Source: Curtobacterium flaccumfaciens (GTDB lineage Bacteria; Actinomycetota; Actinomycetes; Actinomycetales; Microbacteriaceae). From it: 64,000 nt of DNA. The notes under the pieces are model-generated. The model was not told the DNA's origin, ran no database searches, and worked only from the letters and a program-made list of their open reading frames with translations. Made by a program: the position numbers and the translations under genes. Shown in pieces: positions 31,378-40,503 of this stretch. The DNA lies in NCBI RefSeq assembly GCF_004361695.1, contig NZ_SNVW01000001.1, forward strand, positions 434,001 to 498,000, read 5' to 3'. Positions within the stretch are counted from its first letter, which is position 1. Each line of letters begins with the position of its first letter.

Positions 31378-34229
31378 GGATCGACGTGGACGGGACGCCC
31401 TTCGAGGTGGACCCGCAGCCCGGCCAGGTCCTCCGCACGCTGCTGCGCGAGCACGGCGTCACCTCGGTGAAGAAGGGCTGCGACGCGGGCGACTGCGGGG
31501 CCTGCTCGGTGCTCGTCGACGGCGTCCCCGTGCACTCCTGCATCACCCCGGCGCACCGGCTGGAGGGCCGATCGGTGACCACCGCCGCGGGGCTCGGGAC
31601 CCCGGAGGACCCGCACCCCGTGCAACGCGCCTTCGCCGACGCGGCCGCCTTCCAGTGCGGGTTCTGCACGGCGGGGTTCGTGGTGACCGCGTCCACGCTC
31701 GGCCCCGACGACCTGGCCGACCGGCACCGCCGCCTGAAGGGGAACCTCTGCCGGTGCACCGGGTACCGGGCGATCGAGGACGCCCTGGACGGCGTCACGA
31801 ACACCGCGTGCGCTGGCGCGGGGGAAGCGATCGGCCGGTCCGTCGCCGCCCCGGCCGCGCAGCGGATCGTCACCGGGCAGGAGGAGTACACGCTCGACGT
31901 GCGCGGCACCGAGGCGCTGCTGCACCTCGCCGTGCTCGGCAGCCCGCACCCGCACGCCCGGATCACCGCGATCGACACGGCGGCGGCCGAGGCCCTGCCC
32001 GGCGTGCACGCCGTCCTGACCCACCACGACGACCCCGGCGTGCTCTTCTCGACGGGCCGGCACGAGTCACGGCTCGACGACCCGGACGACACGCTGGTGT
32101 TCGACCGCGTGCTGCGCTTCCGTGGGCAGCGCGTCGCGGCCGTCGTCGCCGACAGCGTCCGGACCGCCGAGCTGGCGTGCGACCTGGTCCGCGTCGAGTA
32201 CGAGGTGCTGCCGAGCGTGCACGACCCGGACGCCGCGCGCCGACCGGGCGCGCCCCTGCTGCACGGCGAGAAGTCGACCGCCGAGCACCGGATCGCCGAA
32301 CCGGGGCGCAACGTCGTCGCGGCGCTGCACGGTGCGACGGGTGACGTCGACGCCGCCCTGGCCGGGGCCGACGCGACCGTCGACGGCACCTGGTCGACGG
32401 GACGGGTCTCGCACGCCGCCCTCGAGACGCACGCCACCAGGGGTCGACTGGATGCGGACGGGCGGCTCGTGCTGCGGACCGCCACGCAGGTACCGTTCCT
32501 GGTGCGCGACGAGATCGCCCGCGTCTTCGGGCTCGACCCCGAGCGCGTCCGGGTGATCGCGAAGCGGGTCGGTGGCGGGTTCGGCGGCAAGCAGGAGCTG
32601 CTCACCGAGGACCTCGTCACGCTCGCGGTCCTGCGCACCCGACGCACCGTGCAGTACGAGTACAGCCGGCAGGACGAGTTCACGATCGCGCCGACCCGGC
32701 ACCCGATGCGCGTGCGGGTCCGGCTCGGCGCCGGCACCGATGGTGTCCTCACCGCGATGCACGTCGACCAGACCATGGACACCGGCGCGTACGGCAACCA
32801 CGGCGTCGGCGTCATGTTCCACTCGGTCAGCGAGTCCGTCGCGGTCTACCGGTGCCCCGTGAAGCGGGTCGACGCGGAGTCCGTCTACACGAACAACCTG
32901 CCCGCCGGGGCCTTCCGGGGTTACGGCCTCGGGCAGGTGGTCTTCGCGATCGAGTCCGCGATGGACGAACTCGCACGGCAGCTCGGCATCGACCCGGTCG
33001 AACTCCGGCGGCGGAACGTCATCGTGCCCGGCGACCCGCTGGTCGTCACCGACCCCGACGAGGAGACCGACCTGCGGTGGGAGGGCAGCTACGGGCTCGA
33101 CCAGTGCCTGGACCTCGTCGAGGATGCCCTCGCGCGCCCACTGCCCGAGGTCCCCCGGATGGACGGCCCCGTGCTCGACGGCTCACCGGACTGGGCATAC
33201 GGCACCGGGATCGCCCTGGCGGCCATCGCGACCATGCCACCGCGCGGCCACCACGCGCACACCACGGTCGAGCTCCGGCCCGGTGGGCGCTACCGGATCG
33301 GCGTCGGCACGGCCGAGTTCGGCAACGGCACGACCACGGTGCACACCCAGCTCGTCGCGGACGCGCTCGGCACCACGCCGGACCGGGTGGACGTGCACCA
33401 GTCCGACACCGACGCCGCCGAGCACGACACCGGCGCGTTCGGGTCGGCGGGGGTCGTCGTCGCCGGGCGCGCGCTGTACGCCGCCGCGCAGGCACTCCGC
33501 GACGACCTCGTCGCCCGCGCGATGGCGATCGTCGCCGCGCGCACGCCCCGCACGGCCGACGGTCCGCTCGGCCCCGCGGTCGTCGTCGGACCGGACGGCG
33601 TCCGCATCGGGAACGACCACGTCGGGCACCACGAGCTGCTCGCCGACGGCCCGGCGCTCGCACACGGACGCCACGACGGCACACCCCGGTCGCTGGCGTT
33701 CACGGTGCACGGCGCACGCGTCGCCGTGCACCGCCCCACCGGCGAGGTCCGGGTGCTGCAGAGCGTGCAGGCCGTCGACGCCGGGACCGTCCTCAACCCG
33801 GAGCAGCTGCGCGGACAGGTCGAGGGCGGGTCGGCACAGGCGATCGGCTCGACCCTGTACGAGGAGGTCCTCCTCGACGACACCGGCCGGGTCCTCACCG
33901 ACGCCTTCCGCTCCTACCGGGTGCCGAAGATCTCCGACGTGCCCCGCACCGAGGTGCTGTTCGCCCGCACGCACGACCCGCTCGGACCCCTCGGGGCGAA
34001 GTCGATGAGCGAGGCGCCGTACAACCCCGTCGCGCCGGCGGTCGCGAACGCGGTGCGCGATGCGATCGGGATCCGCCCGTACCGGCTGCCGATGACCCGT
34101 GACCGGGTCTGGGCCATGCTCGCCGACGCAACCGACGCAACCGACGCCGACGCGACCGATGCGAGCGCCGCGACCGATGCGGACGACCCGCGCGACGCGG
34201 TGGACGCGACCGCCGTCGGAGGTGCCTGA
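31374..34229 (+). CDS. Xanthine dehydrogenase, fused iron-sulphur and molybdopterin subunit
   Basis: 951-residue fusion of the small and large subunits. N-terminal [2Fe-2S] domain: [11 protein letters not shown] plus Cys in HSCITPA; second cluster: CGFCTAGF and CRCTGYR. From about 170 on is the molybdopterin-binding part: [18 protein letters not shown], and the catalytic Glu in [12 protein letters not shown]. Oxidises hypoxanthine and xanthine to urate, feeding uricase across the divergent promoter. The last 30 residues are an Ala/Thr/Asp repeat ([13 protein letters not shown]) of low complexity. Starts and ends in ATGA/TGATG overlaps, so the three subunit genes are translationally coupled. 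Confidence 0.92.
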   Translation: MRIDVDGTPFEVDPQPGQVLRTLLREHGVTSVKKGCDAGDCGACSVLVDGVPVHSCITPAHRLEGRSVTTAAGLGTPEDPHPVQRAFADAAAFQCGFCTAGFVVTASTLGPDDLADRHRRLKGNLCRCTGYRAIEDALDGVTNTACAGAGEAIGRSVAAPAAQRIVTGQEEYTLDVRGTEALLHLAVLGSPHPHARITAIDTAAAEALPGVHAVLTHHDDPGVLFSTGRHESRLDDPDDTLVFDRVLRFRGQRVAAVVADSVRTAELACDLVRVEYEVLPSVHDPDAARRPGAPLLHGEKSTAEHRIAEPGRNVVAALHGATGDVDAALAGADATVDGTWSTGRVSHAALETHATRGRLDADGRLVLRTATQVPFLVRDEIARVFGLDPERVRVIAKRVGGGFGGKQELLTEDLVTLAVLRTRRTVQYEYSRQDEFTIAPTRHPMRVRVRLGAGTDGVLTAMHVDQTMDTGAYGNHGVGVMFHSVSESVAVYRCPVKRVDAESVYTNNLPAGAFRGYGLGQVVFAIESAMDELARQLGIDPVELRRRNVIVPGDPLVVTDPDEETDLRWEGSYGLDQCLDLVEDALARPLPEVPRMDGPVLDGSPDWAYGTGIALAAIATMPPRGHHAHTTVELRPGGRYRIGVGTAEFGNGTTTVHTQLVADALGTTPDRVDVHQSDTDAAEHDTGAFGSAGVVVAGRALYAAAQALRDDLVARAMAIVAARTPRTADGPLGPAVVVGPDGVRIGNDHVGHHELLADGPALAHGRHDGTPRSLAFTVHGARVAVHRPTGEVRVLQSVQAVDAGTVLNPEQLRGQVEGGSAQAIGSTLYEEVLLDDTGRVLTDAFRSYRVPKISDVPRTEVLFARTHDPLGPLGAKSMSEAPYNPVAPAVANAVRDAIGIRPYRLPMTRDRVWAMLADATDATDADATDASAATDADDPRDAVDATAVGGA

Positions 34230-35233
34230 TGTTCGAACTCGCACCGCGCCTCCTGGCCGTGCTCGACGCCGGCGACCCCGTCATCGTCGCGACCGCCGTC
34301 TCCCTGCAGGGCAGCGCACCGAGCGGCGCGGGGACGTCGATGGCGGTCCTGCCCGGCGGCGAGGTCGTCGGGACGATCTCCGGCGGCTGCGTCGAGGGCT
34401 CGCTGTACGGCACCGCGGAGGAGGTCCTCGCCACCGGCGTCGCGGTCCTCGAGCGGTTCGGGTTCGACGAGACCGGGCCTGCGGCCGACCCCGACGCCGT
34501 TTGGGCGCCCGCGCTCCGGTGCGGCGGCCGGATCGAGGTGCTCGTGCACCGGGTCGGACCGGACGACCACGCGGTGGTCGATGCCCTGCGGCGGGCCGAG
34601 GCGGGCTCCCCGGTGTCCCTGGCGCTCTCGCTCGACCCGGGGACGCTCGCCACCGTCGTCACCGCGCCGGAGGGCTGCCGCGGACGGGTCTTCACCGAGC
34701 GGGCAGACACCCGTCCCCGGTGCGTCGTGGTCGGTGCCGTCGAGTTCGCCGTCGCGGTGACGAACGCGGCGGCGGTCCTCGGCTACGCGGTGACCGTCGT
34801 GGACCCGCGCCCGGTGTTCCTCACCGACGAGCGCTTCCCGGCCGCCGACCAGCGCGTCGTCGGGTGGCCGACCCGGGTGCTCGCGGAGACACCCGTCGAC
34901 GAGAGCACCGTGGTCGTCGTGCTCTCCCACGACGACCGGTTCGACGCGGCCGTGATCGATCTCGCGCTCCGGCGCGGCGCCGGGTACGTCGGTGCGATGG
35001 GGTCGCGCGCGACGCACGAGCGGCGGCTCGAGGAGCTCCGGGCGCTGGGGACGCCTGAACTCGGTCGGCTCCGGTCCCCGATCGGGCTCGACATCAGTGC
35101 GGTCACGCCGGCGGAGATCGCGGTCGCGGTGATGGCCGAGGTGATCGCGGTGCGGAACGGGGCCGGCGGTGGCGCGCTCACCGGCGGCGAGGGTCCCTTG
35201 CACCGGCGACGGGGCGAGGCGCTGCGCGTGTGA
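34229..35233 (+). CDS. xdhC: XdhC/CoxI family maturation protein
   Basis: Chaperone that delivers sulphurated molybdenum cofactor to xanthine dehydrogenase, 334 residues. N-terminal XdhC/CoxI domain with TISGGCVEGSLY; C-terminal Rossmann domain CVVVGAVEFAVAVTNAAAVLGYAVTVVDPRP; closing YVGAMGSRATHERRLEELRALG and IGLDISAVTPAEIAVAVMAEVIAVRNG. ATG at 34229 overlaps the upstream stop (TGATG). Completes the xdh operon. Confidence 0.92.
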   Translation: MFELAPRLLAVLDAGDPVIVATAVSLQGSAPSGAGTSMAVLPGGEVVGTISGGCVEGSLYGTAEEVLATGVAVLERFGFDETGPAADPDAVWAPALRCGGRIEVLVHRVGPDDHAVVDALRRAEAGSPVSLALSLDPGTLATVVTAPEGCRGRVFTERADTRPRCVVVGAVEFAVAVTNAAAVLGYAVTVVDPRPVFLTDERFPAADQRVVGWPTRVLAETPVDESTVVVVLSHDDRFDAAVIDLALRRGAGYVGAMGSRATHERRLEELRALGTPELGRLRSPIGLDISAVTPAEIAVAVMAEVIAVRNGAGGGALTGGEGPLHRRRGEALRV

Positions 35234-35279
35234 CGCACGGCGCGGGGCGGCCTGCGCGCACGCGCCCCCGCCCGCGCGC

Positions 35280-35816
35280 TCAGTCGTCGCGCAGGTACCC
35301 GGTCTCCGGATCGACATCGGCCAGGAACGAGCGGAGCTCGCCGCGCATCCGCTCGCCGTCCACCTCGAGCTCACGTTCAGCCGGGACCGAGACGGAGCCG
35401 TCCGTCCAGGTCGAGCGTCCACCGTCGTGCCAACCGAACGGGCCGGCGAGCGCGGTGAGCCGGAGGTGCTCCCGCGGATCGGACAGCTGCCACCCGTAGT
35501 TCACGGCCACGACGTGGCTCTCGCCGTCGACGTCGACACGTGCACGGCTGTCGCCGAGTCCGCCGGTGAGGACCTCTTCGTCCGCCCACACGAAGAACTG
35601 GCTCACCCAGTCGTCGGCGTCTTCCGGCGGCGCGAACAGCCACCACTGCGGCGCGCCCGTCGAGGGCAGGCGGACCCGGAGTCGCGCGGAGGGAGCGCCG
35701 GCGTGCGCGAACGTCAGGCCGAGCACGCCGTCCTCGGTGCGCACGTCGGAGACGGTGTAGCCGTCGCGCGGCCCCGCGGCGTGGAACGCGGCGACGATGG
35801 CCTGGTCGGTGAGCAC
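35280..35816 (-). CDS. Hypothetical cytoplasmic protein (178 aa)
   Basis: No signal peptide or membrane helix. Rich in Trp/acidic turns (WWLFAPPEDADDWVSQFFVWADEEV; WTDGSVSVPAERELEV), suggesting an all-beta or alpha+beta fold. Not recognised. GTG at 35816 after GATCGGACC; coding is supported by strong third-position GC. It converges on the xdh operon and lies downstream of the aminohydrolase at 35843 on the same strand (26-base gap), so it may be co-transcribed with that gene. Confidence 0.65.
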   Translation of the reverse strand: MLTDQAIVAAFHAAGPRDGYTVSDVRTEDGVLGLTFAHAGAPSARLRVRLPSTGAPQWWLFAPPEDADDWVSQFFVWADEEVLTGGLGDSRARVDVDGESHVVAVNYGWQLSDPREHLRLTALAGPFGWHDGGRSTWTDGSVSVPAERELEVDGERMRGELRSFLADVDPETGYLRDD

Positions 35817-35842
35817 GGTCCGATCCTGCCACCCGACGCCGG

Positions 35843-37141
35843 TCAGGCGTCGACCGGCGTCCGCGCCAACCGCTCGGCGAGCCGGGCCGCCACCTCGCGC
35901 TCGTCCGCCGACACGAGCCTCCCGTCCCGGACCACCACACGCCCGCCGACGACGACGTGCCGGGGACGACGACCGGGCGATGCCCAGAGCAGACCGGCCA
36001 CCACGTCGTCGACCCCCGCGTCCGCGACACCGGAGACGTCCCACACGCACAGGTCACCGGCGGACCCGGCACCGAGGCGCCCGAGCTCGGGACGCCCGAG
36101 CCCGACGGCCGATCCCTCCGTCATCATGCCGAGCACCTGCCGCGCCGGCAGCTGTGGCCCGACGAGCGCGGAGACCTGCATCGCGAGCCGGCCGTCCGCG
36201 AGCAGGTGGCCCGCGTCGTTGCTGCCGCCACCGCTCGTGCCGAGACCGACCGTGATCCCCGCCGCGGCCAGGCGCGCGACGGGCGCGATCCCCCAGCCCA
36301 TCGGCACGTCGCAGCCCGGTGCGTGGGTCGCGGTGACCCCGGTGGCGGCGAGCCGCGCGATCTCGTCGTCGGTCACGTCGCACAGGTGGGCGATCGTGAC
36401 GTCGGGCGCGAGCCACCCCCAGTCCTCGAGCAGGTCGAGGGGCCGCCGCCCGTAGCGTTCCAGCGCGATCGCCGTGTCGACCTGCTCGTTGGCCTGCGTC
36501 CTCCGCCGGAGACCGTGCTGCGCGGCGACCTCGCCGAGGGCGCGGAACGTGGCCTCGCCGTCGGAGTGCACCCCCGCCGGTCCCACGGCGACCTGCAGCA
36601 AGCCGTCCGGATCGACGCCGCCCACGGCCTCCGCGTGGAGCAGCCCCGACGCGATCGCGTCCGCAGACGTCGCGGCTCGCTGGGCGTCGTCCCGCGCCGA
36701 ACCACGGACGAACACGAGCCGCCCACCGAGCCCTCGCACGGCGTCGACCGTCGCGGCGGCGAGTGCCACCGTGTCGTCGGTGGTCGCGTCGGCGGGCCAG
36801 TTCAGGTGGTGGTCGGCGATGGTCGTGACCCCGGACAGGAGGCCCTCGGCGGCCCCGGCGGACGCGGCCAGTCCGTAGAGCTCGGGATCGTGGCCGACCC
36901 GCGTGTACGCCTGCGCCATCGTCGGCAGCCAGTCCGCCATCGGCACGCCACGGGTCCCCGGGAGCGTCCGGAACGCGGTCTGCAGCAGGTGGTGGTGCGC
37001 GTTGACGAGACCAGGGGTGACGACGCACCCCGACGCGTCGAGGGTGCTCGCGACGTCGCTGCCGTCGTCCACGACGACGTCGCCGTCGCGCTCGGTCCGG
37101 TGGTCGACGAGGACGCGGCGGGCGCCGGTGACGGTCAGCAT
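35843..37141 (-). CDS. 8-oxoguanine deaminase-like amidohydrolase with altered metal site
   Basis: 432-residue TIM-barrel protein of the AtzB/8-oxoguanine deaminase group. VTPGLVNAHHHLLQTAFRTLPG (residues 41-62, motif NAHHH at 47-51) and GVTTIADHH are diagnostic. The barrel's later ligands differ from the intact neighbour at 37264: the expected HxHxxE is RRTQANE (213-219), and the expected GVDG is GTSGGGSND (301-309), so a histidine and the key aspartate are missing while His252 (TIAHL) remains. Either a changed mechanism or a non-catalytic homologue. ATG at 37141; -10 TAGAAA and a GlnR-like box lie just upstream, giving a likely leaderless mRNA. Confidence 0.82.
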   Translation of the reverse strand: MLTVTGARRVLVDHRTERDGDVVVDDGSDVASTLDASGCVVTPGLVNAHHHLLQTAFRTLPGTRGVPMADWLPTMAQAYTRVGHDPELYGLAASAGAAEGLLSGVTTIADHHLNWPADATTDDTVALAAATVDAVRGLGGRLVFVRGSARDDAQRAATSADAIASGLLHAEAVGGVDPDGLLQVAVGPAGVHSDGEATFRALGEVAAQHGLRRRTQANEQVDTAIALERYGRRPLDLLEDWGWLAPDVTIAHLCDVTDDEIARLAATGVTATHAPGCDVPMGWGIAPVARLAAAGITVGLGTSGGGSNDAGHLLADGRLAMQVSALVGPQLPARQVLGMMTEGSAVGLGRPELGRLGAGSAGDLCVWDVSGVADAGVDDVVAGLLWASPGRRPRHVVVGGRVVVRDGRLVSADEREVAARLAERLARTPVDA

Positions 37142-37148
37142 GCAGGCG

Positions 37149-37180
37149 TTTCTAGCAGCCCGCTGTTTCCGGCCCGTGAC
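37149..37180 (-). promoter_or_regulatory. GlnR-like box and -10 for the amidohydrolase gene (minus)
   Basis: Minus strand reads GTCAC-n6-GAAAC (37180-37165) then TAGAAA (37154-37149), 7 bases before the ATG. The box is an exact match to gTnAc-n6-GaAAc. Transcription would begin at or next to the start codon. Confidence 0.55.
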
Positions 37181-37214
37181 GGCCCGTTCCCGTCCGGTCG
37201 CCGAGGCCTTCCGG

Positions 37215-37257
37215 GAAACCCGCCCGTAACCCCCGCGGAACACCCGGCCCGTACGGT
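37215..37257 (+). promoter_or_regulatory. GlnR-like box and -10 for the amidohydrolase gene (plus)
   Basis: GAAAC (37215-37219), n6, GTAAC (37226-37230), n6, GGAAC (37237-37241) shows three 11-base-spaced half-sites; TACGGT (37252-37257) is a plausible -10, 6 bases before ATG at 37264, again leaderless. Similar in sequence to 30379-30409. Confidence 0.55.
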
Positions 37258-37263
37258 CGCAGC

Positions 37264-38661
37264 ATGTCTCAGACCCTCATCCGCGCCGGCTGGGTGCTCA
37301 CCGCCGCACCGGACGACTCCGCCACGCCCGCTGCGATCCGCGACGGCGCCGTCCTGCTCGACGGCGATCGGATCGCCGCGGTCGGGACCTTCGCGGAGCT
37401 GTCCGCCGCCCACCCCGGGGCCGCGGTGCGCGGTGGCGCGTACGACATCGTCACGCCCGGTTTCGTGAACACCCACGGGCACTTCAGCGAGGGACTCATC
37501 ACGGGCATCGGCTCGCAGTACACGCTGTGGGAGTGGCTCACCGCCCTGATCGGTCGTGTCAACCCGGTGATGACCCGCGAGAAGGCGTACGCGGGCACGA
37601 TGCTGCAGGGCATCCAGATGCTCCGGAGCGGGGTCACGACCGCGAACGACATGTTCTGCGCGGACCCGATGCCCGACGAACCGGCGACGCCCGGGGTCGT
37701 GCAGGCGCTCGAGGAGCTCGGCCTGCGCGGCGTGGTGTCGTTCGGCTCGGGTGACGTCGACCGTGACTTCGGGGCGACGCCGATCCTCGAGGAGTTCGAG
37801 GCCCTCCGCGAAGCCGCCGACGCCAGCCGCTACAGCTCGTTCCGCGTCGGTGTCTCGTCGATCGGCCGCTACACCGACGACACCTGGCAAGAGCACGTCG
37901 ACTACGCCGTCGCGGGCGGCCACGGCGTGCACGTGCACTTCCACGAGGTGCGCGAGGAGGTCACCGCGGCACGACAGCGGACCGGTCGGACGGCGATCGG
38001 GCACGCCGAGGCGACGGGCATGCTGCAGGTGCCGGTGATCGCGGCGCACAGCGTCTGGGTCGACCGCGAGGACCGTGAGCGCTACGCGGCGCACGGCGTC
38101 GGCGTCGCCCACAACCCGGTGGCGAACGGGATCCTGGCGAGCGGCATCGCGCCGGTCGCGGAGTTCCGGGCGCTCGGCGTGCCGGTCGGGATCGGCGTGG
38201 ACGGCCCGGCGTCGAACGACTCGCAGGACTTCCTGCAGGCGATGAAGACCGCCGCCCTCCTCGCCCGGGTCCGCGACCTGCAGGCCACCGCGATGAGCGC
38301 CCGCGAGGCGTTCGAGATGGGCACGATCGGCGGCGCCCGCGCCCTGCGCATGAACGACACGATCGGGTCGCTCGAGCCCGGCAAGCGCGCGGACCTCGTC
38401 GTGTTCGACGGTGAGAGCCCGACCCTGGCGAACGTCCACGACCCCTACCAGGCGGTCGTGTTCGTGGCCGGCAGCCGCGAGGTCAAGGACGTCTGGGTCG
38501 ACGGCGAGCTGAGCCTGGCCGACGGCGAGGTCACCCGGGTCGACGTGCACGAGGCGGTCGCGCGGGCGCGGCCGCTCGCACGGCAGCTGGTCGCCGAGGC
38601 GGGCTTGGAGCGCCTGTCGGCGCTCACCGGTGGACCGCTCGACGACACCGAACGCCCGTAG
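37264..38661 (+). CDS. Amidohydrolase, aminohydrolase type (TrzA/SAH-MTA deaminase-like)
   Basis: 465-residue metal-dependent deaminase with all site residues: NTHGH (His71, His73), HVHFHE (223-228), His262 (IAAHSVWV) and Asp313 in GVDGPASND. The fold matches s-triazine, SAH/MTA and related aminohydrolases; the natural substrate is probably an amino-heterocycle, perhaps a purine derivative given the neighbours. ATG at 37264, divergent from the altered 8-oxoguanine deaminase homologue. Ends at hairpin copy 6. Confidence 0.9.
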   Translation: MSQTLIRAGWVLTAAPDDSATPAAIRDGAVLLDGDRIAAVGTFAELSAAHPGAAVRGGAYDIVTPGFVNTHGHFSEGLITGIGSQYTLWEWLTALIGRVNPVMTREKAYAGTMLQGIQMLRSGVTTANDMFCADPMPDEPATPGVVQALEELGLRGVVSFGSGDVDRDFGATPILEEFEALREAADASRYSSFRVGVSSIGRYTDDTWQEHVDYAVAGGHGVHVHFHEVREEVTAARQRTGRTAIGHAEATGMLQVPVIAAHSVWVDREDRERYAAHGVGVAHNPVANGILASGIAPVAEFRALGVPVGIGVDGPASNDSQDFLQAMKTAALLARVRDLQATAMSAREAFEMGTIGGARALRMNDTIGSLEPGKRADLVVFDGESPTLANVHDPYQAVVFVAGSREVKDVWVDGELSLADGEVTRVDVHEAVARARPLARQLVAEAGLERLSALTGGPLDDTERP

Positions 38662-38675
38662 CGGGGCCGGGACGC

Positions 38676-38724
38676 GACGGACGGGAGGCAGTGCGCACGT
38701 CGCGCGCACTGCCTCCCGTCCGTC
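38676..38724. terminator. Bidirectional hairpin terminator, GGAGGC family (copy 6)
   Basis: 21-bp perfect stem (38676-38696 with 38704-38724), 7-base loop, between convergent genes ending at 38661 and 38729. The upper stem is AGTGCGC instead of GCGGTGC, with compensating changes in the opposite arm. Confidence 0.8.
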
Positions 38725-38728
38725 GTCC

Positions 38729-39739
38729 TCAGAGTTCCAGGACCAGGCGCGGGCAGCCGCGTCGGGCGCGGGACACGCAGACCATCATGGTGCGGTCGTC
38801 GGCCTGCTCCTCGGGGCTGAGCACGGTGTCGCGGTGGTCGACCGCACCCTCGAGGACGGGCGTCTCGCACGTGCCGCAGGTGCCTTCGCGGCAGGACGAC
38901 AGGACGAACGCGCCCGCCTCCTCGGCGACCTCGAGCAGGGTCCGGTCGGCCGGCACGGTGACGGTGACCCCGGTGACGGCGAGCTCCACCTCGAAGGGCT
39001 CGCCCGGCGCGTCCACGTCGGCGGCGGGCTCGAAGCGCTCCACCCGGACGCTCCCGGCCGGCCAGTGCGCCGCGGCCGCCTCGACCGCGTCCATCAGCCG
39101 GCGCGGGCCGCAGCAGTAGACGACGGCGTCACGGACCGATCCGAGCAGCGCGTCGAGGTCGAGCCGCGTGCCCTCGTCGGAGACGGCGAGCCCGACCCGG
39201 TCCGGGTGCTCGGCGACGAGGGCGTCGGCGAACGCCATCCGGTCCCGCCGCCGGCCCGCGTAGTGCAGTTCCCACGGCGTACCGGCACGCTCCGCCGCGG
39301 CCACCATCGCGGCGATCGGCGTGATGCCGATGCCGCCCGCGACGAACACCGCCGGGCGACCGGGGTCGAAGCCGAAGTGGTTCCGGGGCCCGGCGACGGT
39401 GGTCTCGGCGCCGACCTCGAGGCCGTCGTGCACCGCGGCCGACCCGCCCCGCCCGGCGGCTTCACGGAGGACGGCGATCCGCCAGTGGCCGTCCGGTGTG
39501 GTCGCGACGAGGGAGTACTGGCGCTCGGTGCCGGGCGCGACCTCGAGGTCGATGTGGGCGCCGGGCTCCCACTCCGGCAACGGAGCACCGTCGAGCGCGG
39601 CGAGGTCGAGCACCACGACGTCGTCGGTCACGCGTTCGCGCCCGGCGACGCGGACCCGGTGCCGCGCGGCGGCACCCGTCGGGCCAGCAGCGGTCGGGCC
39701 GGCACCGGTCGGGCCGGCACCGGTCGACGCCGCGCTCAC
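38729..39739 (-). CDS. PDR/VanB-type flavin oxidoreductase with C-terminal [2Fe-2S] ferredoxin
   Basis: 336-residue phthalate-dioxygenase-reductase-like protein. RQYSLV binds flavin, GGIGITPI and CCGPRRLMDAV bind NAD(P), and the C-terminal ferredoxin domain ligates a cluster with CREGTCGTCETPV and MVCVSRA. It would pass electrons from NAD(P)H to an oxygenase, but no oxygenase subunit is in the window. The first 20 residues are a GPTGAGPTAAG repeat. GTG at 39739 overlaps the regulator stop (GTGA), so it is co-expressed with the XRE-cupin protein. Confidence 0.9.
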   Translation of the reverse strand: MSAASTGAGPTGAGPTAAGPTGAAARHRVRVAGRERVTDDVVVLDLAALDGAPLPEWEPGAHIDLEVAPGTERQYSLVATTPDGHWRIAVLREAAGRGGSAAVHDGLEVGAETTVAGPRNHFGFDPGRPAVFVAGGIGITPIAAMVAAAERAGTPWELHYAGRRRDRMAFADALVAEHPDRVGLAVSDEGTRLDLDALLGSVRDAVVYCCGPRRLMDAVEAAAAHWPAGSVRVERFEPAADVDAPGEPFEVELAVTGVTVTVPADRTLLEVAEEAGAFVLSSCREGTCGTCETPVLEGAVDHRDTVLSPEEQADDRTMMVCVSRARRGCPRLVLEL

Positions 39740-40350
39740 GACGCCGCTCCGGTGCGCGGGGACTCCTTGACGACGATCATGTGGAACCGGCTGCCGTCGG
39801 CGCTCGCCCACCGGTGCCCGGTCCCGCCGCGGTAGTACGCGGAGTCGCCCGGTCCGAGTCGCAGCGGCGGTCGGCCCCGCAGGTCGAGCAGGACGTCGCC
39901 GGCGAGCACCGTCAGGAACTCGTCCTCGTGGTGCTCGAAGTACTCGCCGAGGTCGGTGTTGTCCCCGACCCACTCGAGCGGTTCGAAGGCGTGCGGTCCG
40001 GCGTGCACGAGCAGCCGCGCCTCGCCGCTCGAGAACGGCCCGCGCGCGCCCTCGCCGGCGCGGATGACCTCCGGCGTCTGGTCGTCGGGTTCCTCGCGCT
40101 CGGGCGCCCCGGCGGCCAGGAGCGCGACCTGCGTGGTGTCGAGCGCCGCGGCGATCTTCTCGAGCGAGACCATGCTCGCCCGCGAGTGCCCGCGCTCGAC
40201 CTGGCTGAGGAAGGGGTGCGACAGTCCGGTGCGGTCGGCGAGCTGCACGAGGGTCATCCGGGCGGCACGGCGGCGGCTCCGGACGTGTTCGCCGATCCGT
40301 CGAGCCTGTTCGTCGACGACCCGGTCGGTGTCGAGGAGGTCGGTGGGCAT
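39736..40350 (-). CDS. XRE-family regulator with C-terminal cupin domain
   Basis: 204-residue repressor or activator. HTH: MTLVQLADRTGLSHPFLSQVERGHSRASMVSLEKIAAAL; cupin: EHHEDEFLTVLAGDVLLDLRG and LGPGDSAYYRGGTGHRW. XRE-cupin proteins usually sense a small metabolite of the pathway they control. ATG at 40350 follows GGAGCGCG; the in-frame ATG at 40488 would overlap the palindrome and is not used. Divergent from the catabolic operon at 40504, with a 23-base palindrome between. Confidence 0.9.
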   Translation of the reverse strand: MPTDLLDTDRVVDEQARRIGEHVRSRRRAARMTLVQLADRTGLSHPFLSQVERGHSRASMVSLEKIAAALDTTQVALLAAGAPEREEPDDQTPEVIRAGEGARGPFSSGEARLLVHAGPHAFEPLEWVGDNTDLGEYFEHHEDEFLTVLAGDVLLDLRGRPPLRLGPGDSAYYRGGTGHRWASADGSRFHMIVVKESPRTGAAS

Positions 40351-40411
40351 CGCGCTCCGTTCGTGGTCTGCGGGCGGTGGGCGTTCCGGAGTCGACTGCT
40401 CGTCACAGTCG

Positions 40412-40454
40412 GCAACCGGCACGAAACGGGTGGGAAACACGCCGCACCTAGCAT
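40412..40454 (+). promoter_or_regulatory. GlnR-like box and -10 of the catabolic operon
   Basis: GCAAC (40412-40416), n6, GAAAC (40423-40427), n6, GAAAC (40434-40438), with TAGCAT (40449-40454) as -10. The first half-site deviates (C for T). The boxes cover the -35 position, as for an activator. Confidence 0.5.
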
Positions 40455-40457
40455 CGT

Positions 40458-40480
40458 GAATGTTGATGCGATCAACATTC
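40458..40480. promoter_or_regulatory. 23-base palindromic operator at the operon start
   Basis: GAATGTTGAT-GCG-ATCAACATTC, 10-base perfect arms, directly after the -10 and over the predicted transcription start. Position fits repression by the divergent XRE-cupin regulator. Confidence 0.7.
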
Positions 40481-40503
40481 TCACACACGATCGAGAGGGT
40501 CCC

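Noticed and set aside
29334-32063. 909-codon minus-strand frame extending uricase upstream
   Set aside because: Uricase begins at 30290 with its family N-terminus; the upstream extension is antisense to the xdh genes and has low-complexity Ser/Arg composition.
34119-34210. Ala/Thr/Asp repeat at the xanthine dehydrogenase C-terminus as a domain
   Set aside because: Low-complexity codon repeat (GACGCAACC-like units) after the last conserved helix; probably a disordered tail.
35843-37141. Pseudogene call for the altered 8-oxoguanine deaminase homologue
   Set aside because: The frame is intact with normal codon use, its own promoter elements and length; residue loss alone does not prove it is dead.
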